The translations under genes were made by a program, and so were the position numbers. Under the pieces are notes generated by a model that was not told the DNA's origin, did not search any database, and saw nothing but the letters and a program-made list of their open reading frames with translations. DNA of 64,000 bases from Leptolyngbya sp. CCY15150 (GTDB lineage: Bacteria > Cyanobacteriota > Cyanobacteriia > RECH01), in contig NZ_JACSWB010000164.1 of assembly GCF_016888135.1 (NCBI RefSeq), forward strand, positions 94,200 to 158,199. The letters are read 5' to 3'. Below, piece after piece: positions 18,554 to 28,380 of this stretch (its first letter is position 1; every line of letters begins with the position of its first letter).

Positions 18554-19222
18554 ATGTTGTCAAAACAGTTCAGATCTAAAACAGCGGCACTGATAGCTTT
18601 GGGCATGGCATCCGCAGCGATCGCCCCCTTCTCCATGGCTCAGCGGGTCTTGGCATCGGAAGCGCATGTGCAGCCGTTCCAAACCGCTCAGTTGTTTGGG
18701 CAACCCGCTGCCGTGGTGGTGCCTGCCGGTACGATTATTCCCGTGGCTTATACCGAAGCAGAGCGGATTGTCATCGCCCCGGATGAAACCTATCCTGTAA
18801 CCTTGGTGACCACGGTGGATGTGTTCTCCTCGGCTGGCACCTTGGTGATTCCTGCCGGTAGCCAGATTGAAGGTGAGCTATTGCCGGTTGAAGAAGGTAC
18901 CCAGTTTGTCGCTAGTGAAGTGGTGTTTGCCAACGGCACTCGCCGCGATATCGTGGCATCCTCGGATCCAATTACCGAAACCGAAATCATCTCAGAGCGC
19001 AGCGACCCAGATATTCTACGGGGAGCCGCCATTGGTGCTGCTGCTGCCGGTGTCATTTCTGAGGTCTTTGGTTCTATTGACTTCCTAGAAGTGCTAGGTG
19101 GGGCTGGCTTGGGCGCACTAGCCGCTATTTTAATCGGCGGTAGCGATCGCGAAGTAGAAGTAGTGGTGATTGAACCTGAGGAAGACCTTGACGTGGTGCT
19201 GGATGCAGATTTCGCTCTGTAG
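18554..19222 (+). CDS. Exported glycine-zipper protein, conserved in cyanobacteria
   Basis: The 222-residue protein starts at an ATG 10 nt after CGGAG and has a signal peptide (ALIALGMASAAIAPFSMA). The middle, residues about 50-140, reads VVPAGTIIPVAY and LVIPAGSQIEGELLPVEEG. This resembles the small beta domain of TrbI/VirB10-type proteins, where such phrases recur. A glycine/alanine-rich hydrophobic hairpin follows (GAAIGAAAAGVISEVFG; LGGAGLGALAAILIGG), and the tail is acidic. This suggests an envelope protein that can insert in a membrane. No secretion-system genes are nearby, so the VirB10 resemblance is structural inference only. Its terminator is at 19276. Confidence 0.75.
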   Translation: MLSKQFRSKTAALIALGMASAAIAPFSMAQRVLASEAHVQPFQTAQLFGQPAAVVVPAGTIIPVAYTEAERIVIAPDETYPVTLVTTVDVFSSAGTLVIPAGSQIEGELLPVEEGTQFVASEVVFANGTRRDIVASSDPITETEIISERSDPDILRGAAIGAAAAGVISEVFGSIDFLEVLGGAGLGALAAILIGGSDREVEVVVIEPEEDLDVVLDADFAL

Positions 19223-19275
19223 TCTCCCAGTCTCCCAGGCTCACGATTGATCTATCGGTAACTAAGAGGTAGCTA

Positions 19276-19305
19276 GAAAGGGGCGAACATTGTTCGCCCC
19301 TTTTC
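19276..19305 (+). terminator. Rho-independent terminator
   Basis: The stem GGGGCGAAC-ATT-GTTCGCCCC (19280-19300) is followed by TTTTC and preceded by GAAA. It lies 54 bp past the stop of the glycine-zipper gene and just beyond the convergent bioD stop, so it may serve both. Confidence 0.85.
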
Positions 19306-19316
19306 TATGGGAATTC

Positions 19317-20009
19317 TTATGCCCCGAGAGGTAGGGGCATGGATCCAAAGACTTTTTCAAGTTCAAGGCCTGCTGCTGCCTGTAGGAGAGCGGAGCGATC
19401 GCTGGGATCGGGCAGATAGGGTAAGCAGCCTAGAACTGGCATTTGGGTGAGCGATCGCAGCCAGGTTGGTGAGAGCCAGTCGTCTAGATGGTCGGCAGAA
19501 TCTGGCTGGCAACAGTTGAGCACCAGGCCTTTAAGATGCACCTTTGCCTGCCGGGCTAGGGCCACATGGGCCACCGCTTGGGCGATCGCACCGGGACGCA
19601 CCGGCACTACTAAAATGGTCGGCAAGCGCCAGTCCCAAGCTAAATCTGCCAGGGTGGTATCTGGAGCGATCGGATAGCCCAAGCTACCCATGGCTTCCAG
19701 CAAAACCCAGGTATGGGTCTGCATCAGGGTTTGTAATTCTTGCCAGATAGCCGTTAATTCAGCGTTCATCGAGCCAGCGGATCGATGGGGCTCCCAGCGG
19801 CAGGGGGTGATACTGTCGAGCGACTGGTGAGGGACGAGGTCTTGGTAGAGAAGGCGATCGCGATCGTCTTGATCGATCGGTTTCATAATCGCGATGGACT
19901 GGGCAGCGCGATAGGTTTGCCAATAAATCGCCAGCGATCGCAGCAGGAGGGTTTTGCCAACCCCTGCCTCTGTTCCTGCAATGAACGTTGTTTTTGCCGT
20001 ACTGCTCAC
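19317..20009 (-). CDS. bioD: ATP-dependent dethiobiotin synthetase
   Basis: BioD forms dethiobiotin from 7,8-diaminopelargonate, CO2 and ATP. The P-loop TFIAGTEAGVGKTLLLRSLA is at the N-terminus, and LLEAMGSLGYPIAPDTTLAD and LKGLVLNCC follow in the family order. At 230 residues the length is normal. The start is GTG, 8 nt downstream of GGAG. Other biotin genes are not adjacent. It is convergent with the glycine-zipper gene and 88 bp downstream of the kinase stop; the two are on the same strand and could share a transcript. Confidence 0.85.
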   Translation of the reverse strand: MSSTAKTTFIAGTEAGVGKTLLLRSLAIYWQTYRAAQSIAIMKPIDQDDRDRLLYQDLVPHQSLDSITPCRWEPHRSAGSMNAELTAIWQELQTLMQTHTWVLLEAMGSLGYPIAPDTTLADLAWDWRLPTILVVPVRPGAIAQAVAHVALARQAKVHLKGLVLNCCQPDSADHLDDWLSPTWLRSLTQMPVLGCLPYLPDPSDRSALLQAAAGLELEKVFGSMPLPLGA

Positions 20010-20097
20010 GACTTGCTCCTCACTTGTCCTGATAGATCATGCACCTTTGGATCATGCACATGTCAACCCTGTGGCTATAGCGTTAGCCATAGCGTGA

Positions 20098-22044
20098 TTA
20101 CTCGGGATTTACAACGCGTACATCAACACTGTAGCCAGTGTCACTCCCTGCGACCACATCAATCTGAAATAATCCACTGCGGTCGAGCTGTCCTTCCCAA
20201 AACAGCAGTTCGGCGGCATCTGCGATCAACCGTCCATTGGGGAGGCGAATATCTAACCTCACATCGCCACTGGCTACTTCTGCTTGCAGAATCTGACCAG
20301 CCTCCGCGCGGACTAAATAGCGACGAATCTCGCTAGGGTCGCTACGCCCTTGAATTAAGGTGCCATCAGAACCTGGTTCAAACTGTAGGGGCACGGAAAT
20401 AATCTCGGGCCCGGGTTCCGGCTCCGGCTCGGGTTCTGGCTCGGGTTCCGGTTCTGGCTCGGGTTCTGGCTCGGGTTCTGGCTCGGGCGCTGCCTCCAGA
20501 TCGACCGTGAGGGTATAGTCGCTTTCGACCACACCCCGCACAGGACTCAACTGCACGGTGTAATCCCCTGTGAAGTCCAGTTCTCCCTGCCAGCTCAATA
20601 CGCGCTCTGCCTGATCATCAGCCGGTTGGCGATTGGGCCCGAGAACAGATAGCAACATCCCTTCCTCTGCTACATCAACCGTGAGGGTTTGCCCTTGTTC
20701 CACTGAAATGATGTAGTTGACGGTTTCATTTTGCTGGAGACTGCCTTCGATGGTTTCGGTTCGACCAGGCCGCAGCGCTAGGCGTTGGCTAAACTCGATC
20801 GGCTCAGTGGGAATGGGCTCGGGCTCGGGCTCCGGCTCGGGTTCCGGCTCTTCTTGGGCAGGAGGTTCGTTGACGACCGGATGCTCCACCGGCGTCAGCA
20901 AGGCTCCGACGATCGCCCAGGATAATGCTCCGATCACGATCGCCGCCGCGACAAAAATCATAAACACCGCAAAGGGATTGTCCCACACCGAGCTTTGTTC
21001 TTCGACCTGAGGGACAATGGGCGGACGGTAGGCGCGATCGGGGGTGCGGGATGGTACGGCCTGGGTGGGCTCGTAGGGACGGCCCACGGCCATGGTCGGC
21101 ATCTGGGATAGATCGGGCGGTGCGGGCGGTGCGGGTGGTGCGGGTGCCGGTGCGGGGGGCGCAGGGCTCGGGTTGGGGCTGGGGGCTGGCTTGGCTCCAG
21201 CTTGGGGAACGTTCGCCTGGAGCGCTTGCACCACATCCCGGACAGACTGGTAGCGATCGCCTGGCCGATAGCTAAGCATGGTGTTGATCACCTGGGCAAA
21301 CCCCGGACTCACATTCACCCAACGCTGCCAAAACCAGGTGAGGGTGCGATCGTCGTAGAGTTCCTGGGGCTCTTTGCCTGTCAGCAGCACCACCACGGTC
21401 ACAGCCAAGGCGTAGAGATCGCTGTTGGGATAGGCTTGACCGCTCTGCATTTGTTCCCCCGGCGCATAGCCTAGCTTGCCCACGGTGGTATATTGCGGCG
21501 TAGTTTCCGGCGACTGGACTCGGGTGGCCAGTTCTTTGACGACCCCAAAATCAATCAACACCGGCAGGGAGTCGCCTTGGCGATGAATGATGTTATCTGG
21601 CGCGATGTCGCGGTGGATGATGCCCTTGCTGTGGATATGGGCGAGCACCGGCAGTAGTTGCCGCATCAGTTGCGTGACTTCTGCTTCGGAGAAGGCCAGC
21701 CCTTGGGTTTGGCGATCGGTGAGCAAGGCCCGATAGGTTTTCCCTTCTACATAGTCCTGCACCAGAAATAGGCGTTGATCTTCCTCAAAGGTCGCCCGAA
21801 ACTGGGGAATTTGGGGATGCTGGATTTGGTACAAGATCGACGCTTCCCGCTGGAAGAGCTCGCGGGATTTGTCCATCATGCCGATGGCACCTTGGAGGGG
21901 AATAAATTCTTTTAAGGCACAGCGTTCGTTAAACCGCCCCTGATCTTCCGCCAGGTAGGTGCGCCCAAAGCCCCCTTGCCCAAGGATGCTCAACATGCGG
22001 TAGCGATTTTGCAGGATGGTTCCAGGTTGAATAGGTGGTTGCAT
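20098..22044 (-). CDS. Membrane Ser/Thr protein kinase with Pro-Glu stalk and two extracytoplasmic PPC-like domains
   Basis: An ATG at 22044 gives 648 residues. The kinase domain (about 15-275) is complete: ILGQGGFGRTYLAED, catalytic loop HRDIAPDN, and DFG in LIDFGVVKEL. A Pro/Ala-rich linker precedes one transmembrane helix (FMIFVAAAIVIGALSWAIVG, about residue 365). Outside lie two beta-rich domains of about 100 residues with prepeptidase C-terminal (PPC)-like patterns (GDYTVQLSP; SGLFQIDVV), each preceded by a Pro-Glu repeat stalk. This is a receptor-kinase layout. In contrast to the kinase-like protein at 6905, all catalytic residues are present. Ligand and targets are unknown. Confidence 0.93.
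   Translation of the reverse strand: MQPPIQPGTILQNRYRMLSILGQGGFGRTYLAEDQGRFNERCALKEFIPLQGAIGMMDKSRELFQREASILYQIQHPQIPQFRATFEEDQRLFLVQDYVEGKTYRALLTDRQTQGLAFSEAEVTQLMRQLLPVLAHIHSKGIIHRDIAPDNIIHRQGDSLPVLIDFGVVKELATRVQSPETTPQYTTVGKLGYAPGEQMQSGQAYPNSDLYALAVTVVVLLTGKEPQELYDDRTLTWFWQRWVNVSPGFAQVINTMLSYRPGDRYQSVRDVVQALQANVPQAGAKPAPSPNPSPAPPAPAPAPPAPPAPPDLSQMPTMAVGRPYEPTQAVPSRTPDRAYRPPIVPQVEEQSSVWDNPFAVFMIFVAAAIVIGALSWAIVGALLTPVEHPVVNEPPAQEEPEPEPEPEPEPIPTEPIEFSQRLALRPGRTETIEGSLQQNETVNYIISVEQGQTLTVDVAEEGMLLSVLGPNRQPADDQAERVLSWQGELDFTGDYTVQLSPVRGVVESDYTLTVDLEAAPEPEPEPEPEPEPEPEPEPEPEPEPGPEIISVPLQFEPGSDGTLIQGRSDPSEIRRYLVRAEAGQILQAEVASGDVRLDIRLPNGRLIADAAELLFWEGQLDRSGLFQIDVVAGSDTGYSVDVRVVNPE
20411..20488 (-). 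repeat. 6-bp Pro-Glu codon repeat
   Basis: On the + strand GGTTCC/GGTTCT/GGCTCC alternates with GGCTCG, encoding about 13 Glu-Pro dipeptides between the two outer domains of the kinase. A shorter run lies near 20815-20855. Confidence 0.85.
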
Positions 22045-22342
22045 CAGACTTGTGCGCCCTTTGGATTGCCGATGGTGAACAGCCAGGGCGATCGCCCCAG
22101 ACGAGTCATATAACATGTGGATGCTCCCCGATGCTTGCCTAGGAGATAGGTGGCTATTGGTAGGTCTAGCTTAATAGTTGCTTAACCAATAGATGCCTAG
22201 AGTAGGTGCCTAGGGCTGGGCTGCAGGTTGACCCAGCCGATGCTTGGGGGATCCAGATGTTAGACGTTAGTTTAGACGGTGAGATCAGGTGATGATGGAG
22301 CCAGCGAATGGGAAACGATCTGCGATCGCAGGTCAACTTCGA

Positions 22343-22732
22343 TTATGCCCCATAGAGTTCTAAGGGAAGACCATCGGGGTCTTGAAAGAAGGTAAACCGT
22401 CGCTGGGTGAGGCTATCAAGGCGGATGGGTTCGACGGCAATGCCCTGGGCCGTGAGGTGAGCGATCGCCCCCTCCAAGTCCGCCACAGCAAAGGATAGAT
22501 GCCGCAGTCCACAGGCTTCCGGACGGCTAGGTCGCGGTGGTGGATCGGGGAAGGAAAAGAGTTCGATCTGATCGCGATCGCCCACGCGTAGGTCTAGCTT
22601 ATAGGAGTCTCGCTCCGCTCGGTAGGTTTCTTGAATCACCTGAAAGCCCAGCACCTCAACGTAAAATCGCTTAGAGGTTGGGTAGTCGGAACAAATGATG
22701 GCAATGTGATGGAAGCCGTGGGTGTTCAGCAT
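22343..22732 (-). CDS. VOC-superfamily protein (glyoxalase-like, YaeR type)
   Basis: The 129-residue protein has two beta-alpha-beta-beta-beta halves of the vicinal-oxygen-chelate fold. The putative metal ligands are in GFHHIAIICSDY (His), QIELFSF (Glu), CGLRHLSFAVAD (His) and LPLELYGA (Glu, C-terminus). It is close to the YaeR/SMU1112c branch, whose substrate is not established. It is divergent from clpB. Confidence 0.88.
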   Translation of the reverse strand: MLNTHGFHHIAIICSDYPTSKRFYVEVLGFQVIQETYRAERDSYKLDLRVGDRDQIELFSFPDPPPRPSRPEACGLRHLSFAVADLEGAIAHLTAQGIAVEPIRLDSLTQRRFTFFQDPDGLPLELYGA

Positions 22733-22996
22733 AACGCCGTTGGGAATCTACAATCGTGCCAGGTCGGCTATCTTAGGCCATCTTCAACATCAAGATGCCT
22801 TGATCAGACGAATTTGGCGTTTTTGCCACCTGAGGACGGCAATACCTATTCTAAGAGGCGTGAACACCGATCCTAGCGATCGCCGTTGCTTTTCTACAAT
22901 TGCCATAGTACATGTCTCATTGGGTGAGTTAGCCATCGGCCGTCGTTCAGCACGGATGCAACCCAAGGAGGACAGCAGACGCTACGGAGGTCTACG

Positions 22997-25624
22997 ATGC
23001 AACCCAATAATCCCAACCAGTTTACGGAAAAAGCCTGGGCAGCGATCGCCCGCACCCCTGACATTGTCAAACAGGCTCGCCATCAGCAACTGGAGCCAGA
23101 ACACCTGTTCTTATCCCTGCTGGAGGATGAAGGTCTTGTTGCCAGCATTTTTAGTAAGCTAGGCGCAAGTCCTCAGCGGCTGCGGGACTATACCCAGCAG
23201 TTTATTGACCGACAGCCGAAGGTGAGTGGCGATAACAGCTCCGTTTATGTGGGGCGATCGCTGGATAGCCTGCTGGATCGGGCAGATGAGTTGCGAAAGC
23301 AGTATGATGACGACTACATTTCCACTGAGCATCTGCTGCTGCCCTACGCCCGTGACGGCCGTTTTGGCAAGGCGCTCTTTCAAGAATTTGGTCTCACTGA
23401 AGCCAAACTTAAGGACACGATTGATCAAATCCGAGGAAATCAAAAAGTGACGGATCAAAACCCCGAAGGCAAATACCAATCCCTGGAAAAATATGGCCGC
23501 GATCTGACGGAAGCTGCCCGCAGCGGCAAGCTGGATCCGGTCATTGGTCGTGATGGCGAAATTCGGCGCACGATCCAAATTTTGTCGCGGCGCACCAAAA
23601 ATAATCCGGTGCTGATTGGGGAGCCGGGAGTGGGTAAAACAGCGATCGCCGAGGGCCTGGCCCAGCGTATCGTCAGCGGTGATGTACCTCAGTCCCTCAA
23701 AGATCGGCAGTTGATTTCGTTGGATATGGGGGCACTGATTGCCGGCGCTAAGTATCGCGGGGAATTTGAAGAACGTCTGAAGGCGGTGCTGAAGGAAGTT
23801 ACCGATTCTGAAGGGCAAGTTGTCCTGTTCATCGACGAGATCCACACCGTGGTGGGGGCTGGAGCCACCCAAGGAGCCATGGATGCAGGTAACTTACTCA
23901 AGCCGATGCTGGCTCGGGGTGAACTGCGCTGTATTGGCGCGACTACCCTAGATGAGTATCGTAAATACATTGAAAAAGATGCGGCCCTAGAGCGTCGCTT
24001 CCAGCAGGTCTACGTCGATCAGCCCACTATTGAAGATACGGTCTCCATTCTCCGGGGGCTCAAGGAACGCTATGAAGTCCACCATGGGGTGAAGATTTCT
24101 GACAGCGCCTTGGTGGCGGCCGCTAGCTTATCCACGCGCTACATCAGCGATCGCTTCCTTCCCGACAAGGCCATTGACCTCGTCGATGAGGCTGCTGCTA
24201 AGCTAAAAATGGAAATCACCTCCAAGCCTGAGGAACTGGATCGGGTTGATCGGGAAATTATCCAGGCAGAAATGGAGCGTTTATCGCTTCAGAAGGAAAG
24301 CAATCCTGCCTCGCAAGAACGCTTAGCGCGACTGGAGAAAGATCTAGCTGATCTTAAAGAACAGCAGCGGGGCTTAAATGCTCAGTGGCAGTCGGAAAAA
24401 GGTGTGATCGACTCGATTCAAAAGCTTAAGGAAGAAATCGATCGGGTCAACGTAGAAATTCAGCAGGCTGAGCGAGACTATGACCTGAATAAGGCAGCGG
24501 AGCTGAAGTATGGCAAATTGATTGAACTGCAGCGTCAGGTGCAGGAAGCGGAAACCCAGCTTGCGGAAACCCAAACGGACGGCAAATCCCTGCTGCGAGA
24601 GGAGGTAACTGAATCGGATATTGCGGAAATTATCTCGAAATGGACGGGCATTCCCATCAGTCGCTTGGTGGAATCGGAAATGCAAAAGCTGCTTCACCTC
24701 GACGATGAACTGCACCGGCGAGTCATTGGGCAAGAAGAAGCGGTTACCGCTGTGGCAGACTCCATTCAGCGATCGCGGGCTGGACTTTCTGACCCCAACC
24801 GTCCCATAGCCAGCTTTATCTTTCTCGGCCCCACCGGGGTCGGTAAAACAGAGCTGGGCAAAGCCCTCGCTGCTTACCTATTCGACACCGAAGATGCTAT
24901 GGTGCGCATCGACATGTCGGAATATATGGAGAAACATGCCGTTTCGCGGCTGATTGGCGCACCGCCAGGATATGTGGGCTATGAGGAAGGCGGGCAGTTG
25001 ACCGAAGCCGTGCGCCGTCGTCCTTACTCAGTGATTCTATTTGACGAGATCGAAAAAGCTCACCCGGATGCCTTTAACGTTCTCCTGCAAATTCTGGATG
25101 ATGGACGAGTGACTGACTCCCAAGGGCGGACGGTGGACTTCAAAAATTCCATCATCATCATGACCAGCAACATCGGCTCTCAGTACATCCTGGATGTGTC
25201 GGGTGATGACGAACAGTATGACGTGATGCGATCGCGGGTGATGGACGCTATGCGCAGCCAATTCCGCCCTGAATTCCTGAACCGTATTGATGAAATCATT
25301 ATCTTCCATGCGCTCAAGCAAAACCAACTGCGGGAGATTGTGAAAATTCAGGTGCAGCGTTTGGCCCAACGGTTGAGCGATCGCAAGATTGCTCTGAAGT
25401 TATCTGAAGCGGCTCTCGATTTCCTGGCTGCTGTAGGTTACGATCCTGTCTATGGAGCACGACCTCTGAAGCGGGCCATTCAGCGAGAACTGGAAACTCA
25501 GATTGCTAAGTCCATTCTGCGGGGTGATTTCAGCGAAAACGACACCATCTTTGTGGATGTGGAAAACGAACGCCTGGCCTTCAAGCGTCTGCCATCCGAT
25601 TTGCTCAATGTGGGTAACACATGA
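22997..25624 (+). CDS. clpB: ATP-dependent disaggregase ClpB
   Basis: ClpB extracts and refolds aggregated proteins with DnaK. At 875 residues it is full length. The double Clp-N domain (1-145) is followed by NBD1 with Walker [14 protein letters not shown] (near 207) and Walker [12 protein letters not shown] coiled-coil middle domain spans about 405-525, and NBD2 has Walker [16 protein letters not shown] (near 610) and [10 protein letters not shown]. The ATG has a GGAGG site 6 nt upstream. No CIRCE element was seen in the 264-bp divergent upstream region. Cyanobacteria often carry two clpB paralogues; which one this is cannot be decided here. Confidence 0.97.
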   Translation: MQPNNPNQFTEKAWAAIARTPDIVKQARHQQLEPEHLFLSLLEDEGLVASIFSKLGASPQRLRDYTQQFIDRQPKVSGDNSSVYVGRSLDSLLDRADELRKQYDDDYISTEHLLLPYARDGRFGKALFQEFGLTEAKLKDTIDQIRGNQKVTDQNPEGKYQSLEKYGRDLTEAARSGKLDPVIGRDGEIRRTIQILSRRTKNNPVLIGEPGVGKTAIAEGLAQRIVSGDVPQSLKDRQLISLDMGALIAGAKYRGEFEERLKAVLKEVTDSEGQVVLFIDEIHTVVGAGATQGAMDAGNLLKPMLARGELRCIGATTLDEYRKYIEKDAALERRFQQVYVDQPTIEDTVSILRGLKERYEVHHGVKISDSALVAAASLSTRYISDRFLPDKAIDLVDEAAAKLKMEITSKPEELDRVDREIIQAEMERLSLQKESNPASQERLARLEKDLADLKEQQRGLNAQWQSEKGVIDSIQKLKEEIDRVNVEIQQAERDYDLNKAAELKYGKLIELQRQVQEAETQLAETQTDGKSLLREEVTESDIAEIISKWTGIPISRLVESEMQKLLHLDDELHRRVIGQEEAVTAVADSIQRSRAGLSDPNRPIASFIFLGPTGVGKTELGKALAAYLFDTEDAMVRIDMSEYMEKHAVSRLIGAPPGYVGYEEGGQLTEAVRRRPYSVILFDEIEKAHPDAFNVLLQILDDGRVTDSQGRTVDFKNSIIIMTSNIGSQYILDVSGDDEQYDVMRSRVMDAMRSQFRPEFLNRIDEIIIFHALKQNQLREIVKIQVQRLAQRLSDRKIALKLSEAALDFLAAVGYDPVYGARPLKRAIQRELETQIAKSILRGDFSENDTIFVDVENERLAFKRLPSDLLNVGNT

Positions 25625-25712
25625 TGGATTAAGTAGGTTATCGTGAGGCGATCGCGGCGTTGCTGTACCAGGGATCAACGATTTGTTGAGCAACGCCGAT
25701 CGCTACCCTATC

Positions 25713-26621
25713 TTAGTCCACTAGCGGCTGATGATACTCGTGCCAGTGGCGGGCGATATCTATCCGGCGACATATCCAGACGCGATCGCGGCTTTGAATA
25801 TAGTCTAGAAAACGAGCTAAGGCAGCGGTACGTCCTGGACGTCCTGACAGACGGCAGTGGAGACCAATATTCAGCATCTTGGGAGCTGTTTCGCCCTCCG
25901 CATAGAGGACATCAAAGGCGTCTTTGAGATAGGTAAAAAACTGATCGCCGCTGTTAAACCCTTGGGCTGTGGCGAAGCGCATGTCATTGGTATCTAGGGT
26001 GTAGGGAATCACCAGATGGGGCTTGCCGTAGTCCATCACCCAATAGGGTAAGTCATCGGCATAACTATCAGAATCGTAAAGAAATCCACCTTCCTCTACG
26101 GCAATGCGGCGACTGTTGGGACTGGTGCGGCCGGTATACCAACCTAGGGGACGACTGCCAATGACGTCCGTGTGGATCGCGATCGCTTTCCTGAGATGCT
26201 CCCGCTCGGCCTCTTCGCCCATATACTGATAGTCAATCCAGCGATAGCCGTGGCTGGCCACTTCCCAACCCGCTTCCACCATGGCTTTCCCTGCATCCGG
26301 ATTGTAGTGTAGCGCTAGGGCAACGGCGTAGACAGTAACCGGTAGGTTTCGAGAGGTAAACAACCGATGCAGTCGCCAAAAACCAGCCCGACTGCCGTAT
26401 TCATAGATGGATTCCATATTCATGTGGCGTACACCGGTGAGCGGTGCTGCGCCGACGATTTCAGATAAGAATGCTTCTGAAGCAACATCGCCATTCAAAA
26501 TGCAGTTCTCGCCACCCTCTTCATAGTTGATCACAAACTGTACGGCAAGTCTTGCACCGTTGGGCCATTGAGGATCAGGGGTATGGCGACCATAGCCAAT
26601 GAAATCACGCGGAGTAGACAT
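25713..26621 (-). CDS. Polysaccharide-deacetylase-fold hydrolase, PuuE allantoinase-like
   Basis: The 302-residue protein matches the PuuE-type branch of the NodB/polysaccharide deacetylase fold: FIGYGRHTPDPQWPNGARLA, FVINYEEGGE, EVASHGYRWIDYQ and LGWYTGRTSPNSRR. PuuE-type enzymes hydrolyse allantoin without a bound metal in characterised cases. No other purine-catabolism genes are nearby, so allantoin as substrate is inferred from sequence similarity alone. An ATG at 26621 is preferred over a GTG four codons upstream. It is convergent with clpB. Confidence 0.85.
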   Translation of the reverse strand: MSTPRDFIGYGRHTPDPQWPNGARLAVQFVINYEEGGENCILNGDVASEAFLSEIVGAAPLTGVRHMNMESIYEYGSRAGFWRLHRLFTSRNLPVTVYAVALALHYNPDAGKAMVEAGWEVASHGYRWIDYQYMGEEAEREHLRKAIAIHTDVIGSRPLGWYTGRTSPNSRRIAVEEGGFLYDSDSYADDLPYWVMDYGKPHLVIPYTLDTNDMRFATAQGFNSGDQFFTYLKDAFDVLYAEGETAPKMLNIGLHCRLSGRPGRTAALARFLDYIQSRDRVWICRRIDIARHWHEYHQPLVD

Positions 26622-26778
26622 ACTTGTTCTCACACAACAGGTCTAAACCAGAGGCGATCGCCCCTAGGTTTGCCCCATCATACCGGAATCGTATGCCCTC
26701 AAGCGTGGGTGATTGAACAGTACGAACAGATATCAACAGACAGATGTCAACAGATAACTATATCTCCGCCCCAAAGTC

Positions 26779-27315
26779 TCATTCTGGAGCGATCGCCTCC
26801 GTGATAGCCTGATCAATCACTTGGCGCTGTTCGTCATCATAGCCCCAGCGATCGAGGAAATTGCTATACACACCGTCGCCGTTGATGCTGTCCTGAAGCT
26901 GCTGGGCTTTTTCGGTAATTAACGGCAGATCGAGCTGCTGGATCAGATGATGGGTACGCGATCGCACGCGATCCGATCCTTGGGCTAAGTCATCATGATG
27001 GTTGCGACGGTGGGCCACCGCCATGGCGGACGACATGGCTAGATTTTTCACCAACAGTTCTGCCACGATATCTGGGGAAGTCTGGAGGGCTTGGATGACG
27101 CTCTGGGAAGCCTGGTCGGCCAGGGGACGATCATCCGTGAGATAGGTGACGAAAAAGCCTCGGGCACCGTTTTGGGTCGCCACCAACTGAGCGATCGCCT
27201 CTTGAATGTGCTCCTCGGAGATCTGATGGTTTTCCATGGCCGCCATCAGGTTTTGGGTGAGGGCGATCGCCGCTTCAAAGCTCACGGTATCGGGGATTTT
27301 TAAGGGCTGAGTCAT
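26779..27315 (-). CDS. Conserved cyanobacterial protein of unknown function
   Basis: The 178-residue alpha-helical, soluble protein begins MTQPLKIPDTVSFEAAIALT. Helices alternate with Asp/Asn-rich turns, and it contains RGFFVTYLTDDRPLAD, LAMSSAMAVAHRRNHHDDL and a C-terminal FLDRWGYDDEQRQVIDQAI. There is no signal peptide or transmembrane segment. I recognise it only as a cyanobacterial conserved hypothetical type. The frame extends 18 codons upstream without clear conservation. It stands alone between the PuuE-like and DUF554 genes. Confidence 0.75.
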   Translation of the reverse strand: MTQPLKIPDTVSFEAAIALTQNLMAAMENHQISEEHIQEAIAQLVATQNGARGFFVTYLTDDRPLADQASQSVIQALQTSPDIVAELLVKNLAMSSAMAVAHRRNHHDDLAQGSDRVRSRTHHLIQQLDLPLITEKAQQLQDSINGDGVYSNFLDRWGYDDEQRQVIDQAITEAIAPE

Positions 27316-27577
27316 AGTGGTTGGGTCGAAGGCTGATGGGGCTAGTCTAGAGGTGGGCGGCTTAGCCATAGTTTAGCAGGGCGGTTTTGCTACGTATATC
27401 CAGGAGGGCGATCGCTCCCTAATTATCCAGCAAGATAGTCCTGGTTCCCAAAACAGCCATGTACTCCATCGCAGACTTTATGGCACAATCATGAATTCCC
27501 TCAAGGGCGATCGCTCTCTCGACGATTTGTGCTGTTCTTGACTCAATCCTCTCCACCTCTGTCTGAGATAAAGATTC

Positions 27578-28321
27578 ATGGTAGTTGACTTTTGGCTAAA
27601 AACGAGCGGCACTTGGATTAATGTATTTACTATTCTCATCGGCACTGCCCTCGGTCTGCTGCTGGGCAGTCGTCTTCCCAAACGGATGCAGCAAATCATT
27701 ACCCAAGCTCTAGGACTCATGACGTTGTGGATTGGTATTTCCATGGCCGGTCGCCTAGCCGATGCCCAAGGGGGAGCGATCGACGGGGCGGTTTTGGGAC
27801 TGTTGTCTATGGTGGGCGGTGGCTTCCTGGGCGAGTGGTGGCAATTGGAAGATCGTCTGGCAGGATTGGGAGATTGGCTCAAGAAACACCTGCGAGGACA
27901 AGGTAAGTTTACTGAAGGCTTTGTCGCCACCAGTTTACTGTTCTGCATTGGCCCCATGGCGCTGATCGGCAGTCTCAATAACGGATTGTCGAATGACAAT
28001 ACCCTGTTAGTCATCAAAGCCATGATGGATGGACTGGCCTCTATTCCCTTTGCTAGCACCTATGGTCTGGGTGTCGGTTTTTCTACCTTACCTTTGCTGA
28101 TCTACCAAGGTAGCTTATCGCTGCTAGCAGCCGTTTTTTCTAATTTATTGCCCAATCCTGAAGCCGATCCACGGATATTTTTGCTGACCGGCATTGGTGG
28201 ACTCATGATTATGGGCATCAGCTTTAACTTACTTGAGTTGCTGCGTGTCCGGGTTGGCTCGTTCCTGCCGGCGCTGATCATCGCCCCACTGCTCTTTGAG
28301 CTAGCCCAATGGCTCACCTAG
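27578..28321 (+). CDS. DUF554 family membrane protein
   Basis: This 247-residue protein has about six to seven hydrophobic helices. Family segments include SGTWINVFTILIGTALGLLL at the N-terminus, FCIGPMALIGSLNNGLSND, MMDGLASIPFASTYGLGV and LMIMGISFNLL. DUF554 (YdfK-like) proteins are inner-membrane proteins of unknown, possibly transport, function. The stop is 59 bp before the cobD ATG on the same strand, so co-transcription is possible. Confidence 0.92.
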   Translation: MVVDFWLKTSGTWINVFTILIGTALGLLLGSRLPKRMQQIITQALGLMTLWIGISMAGRLADAQGGAIDGAVLGLLSMVGGGFLGEWWQLEDRLAGLGDWLKKHLRGQGKFTEGFVATSLLFCIGPMALIGSLNNGLSNDNTLLVIKAMMDGLASIPFASTYGLGVGFSTLPLLIYQGSLSLLAAVFSNLLPNPEADPRIFLLTGIGGLMIMGISFNLLELLRVRVGSFLPALIIAPLLFELAQWLT

Positions 28322-28380
28322 CTCCCAAAGTCCAAGACCACTGGTACAGTACAAACAGTAGCCAGTACCGTTGATCCACC

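Noticed and set aside
19785..20336. A 183-residue plus-strand open frame over bioD and the kinase end
   Set aside because: It crosses two minus-strand genes and has no RBS, domain or signal.
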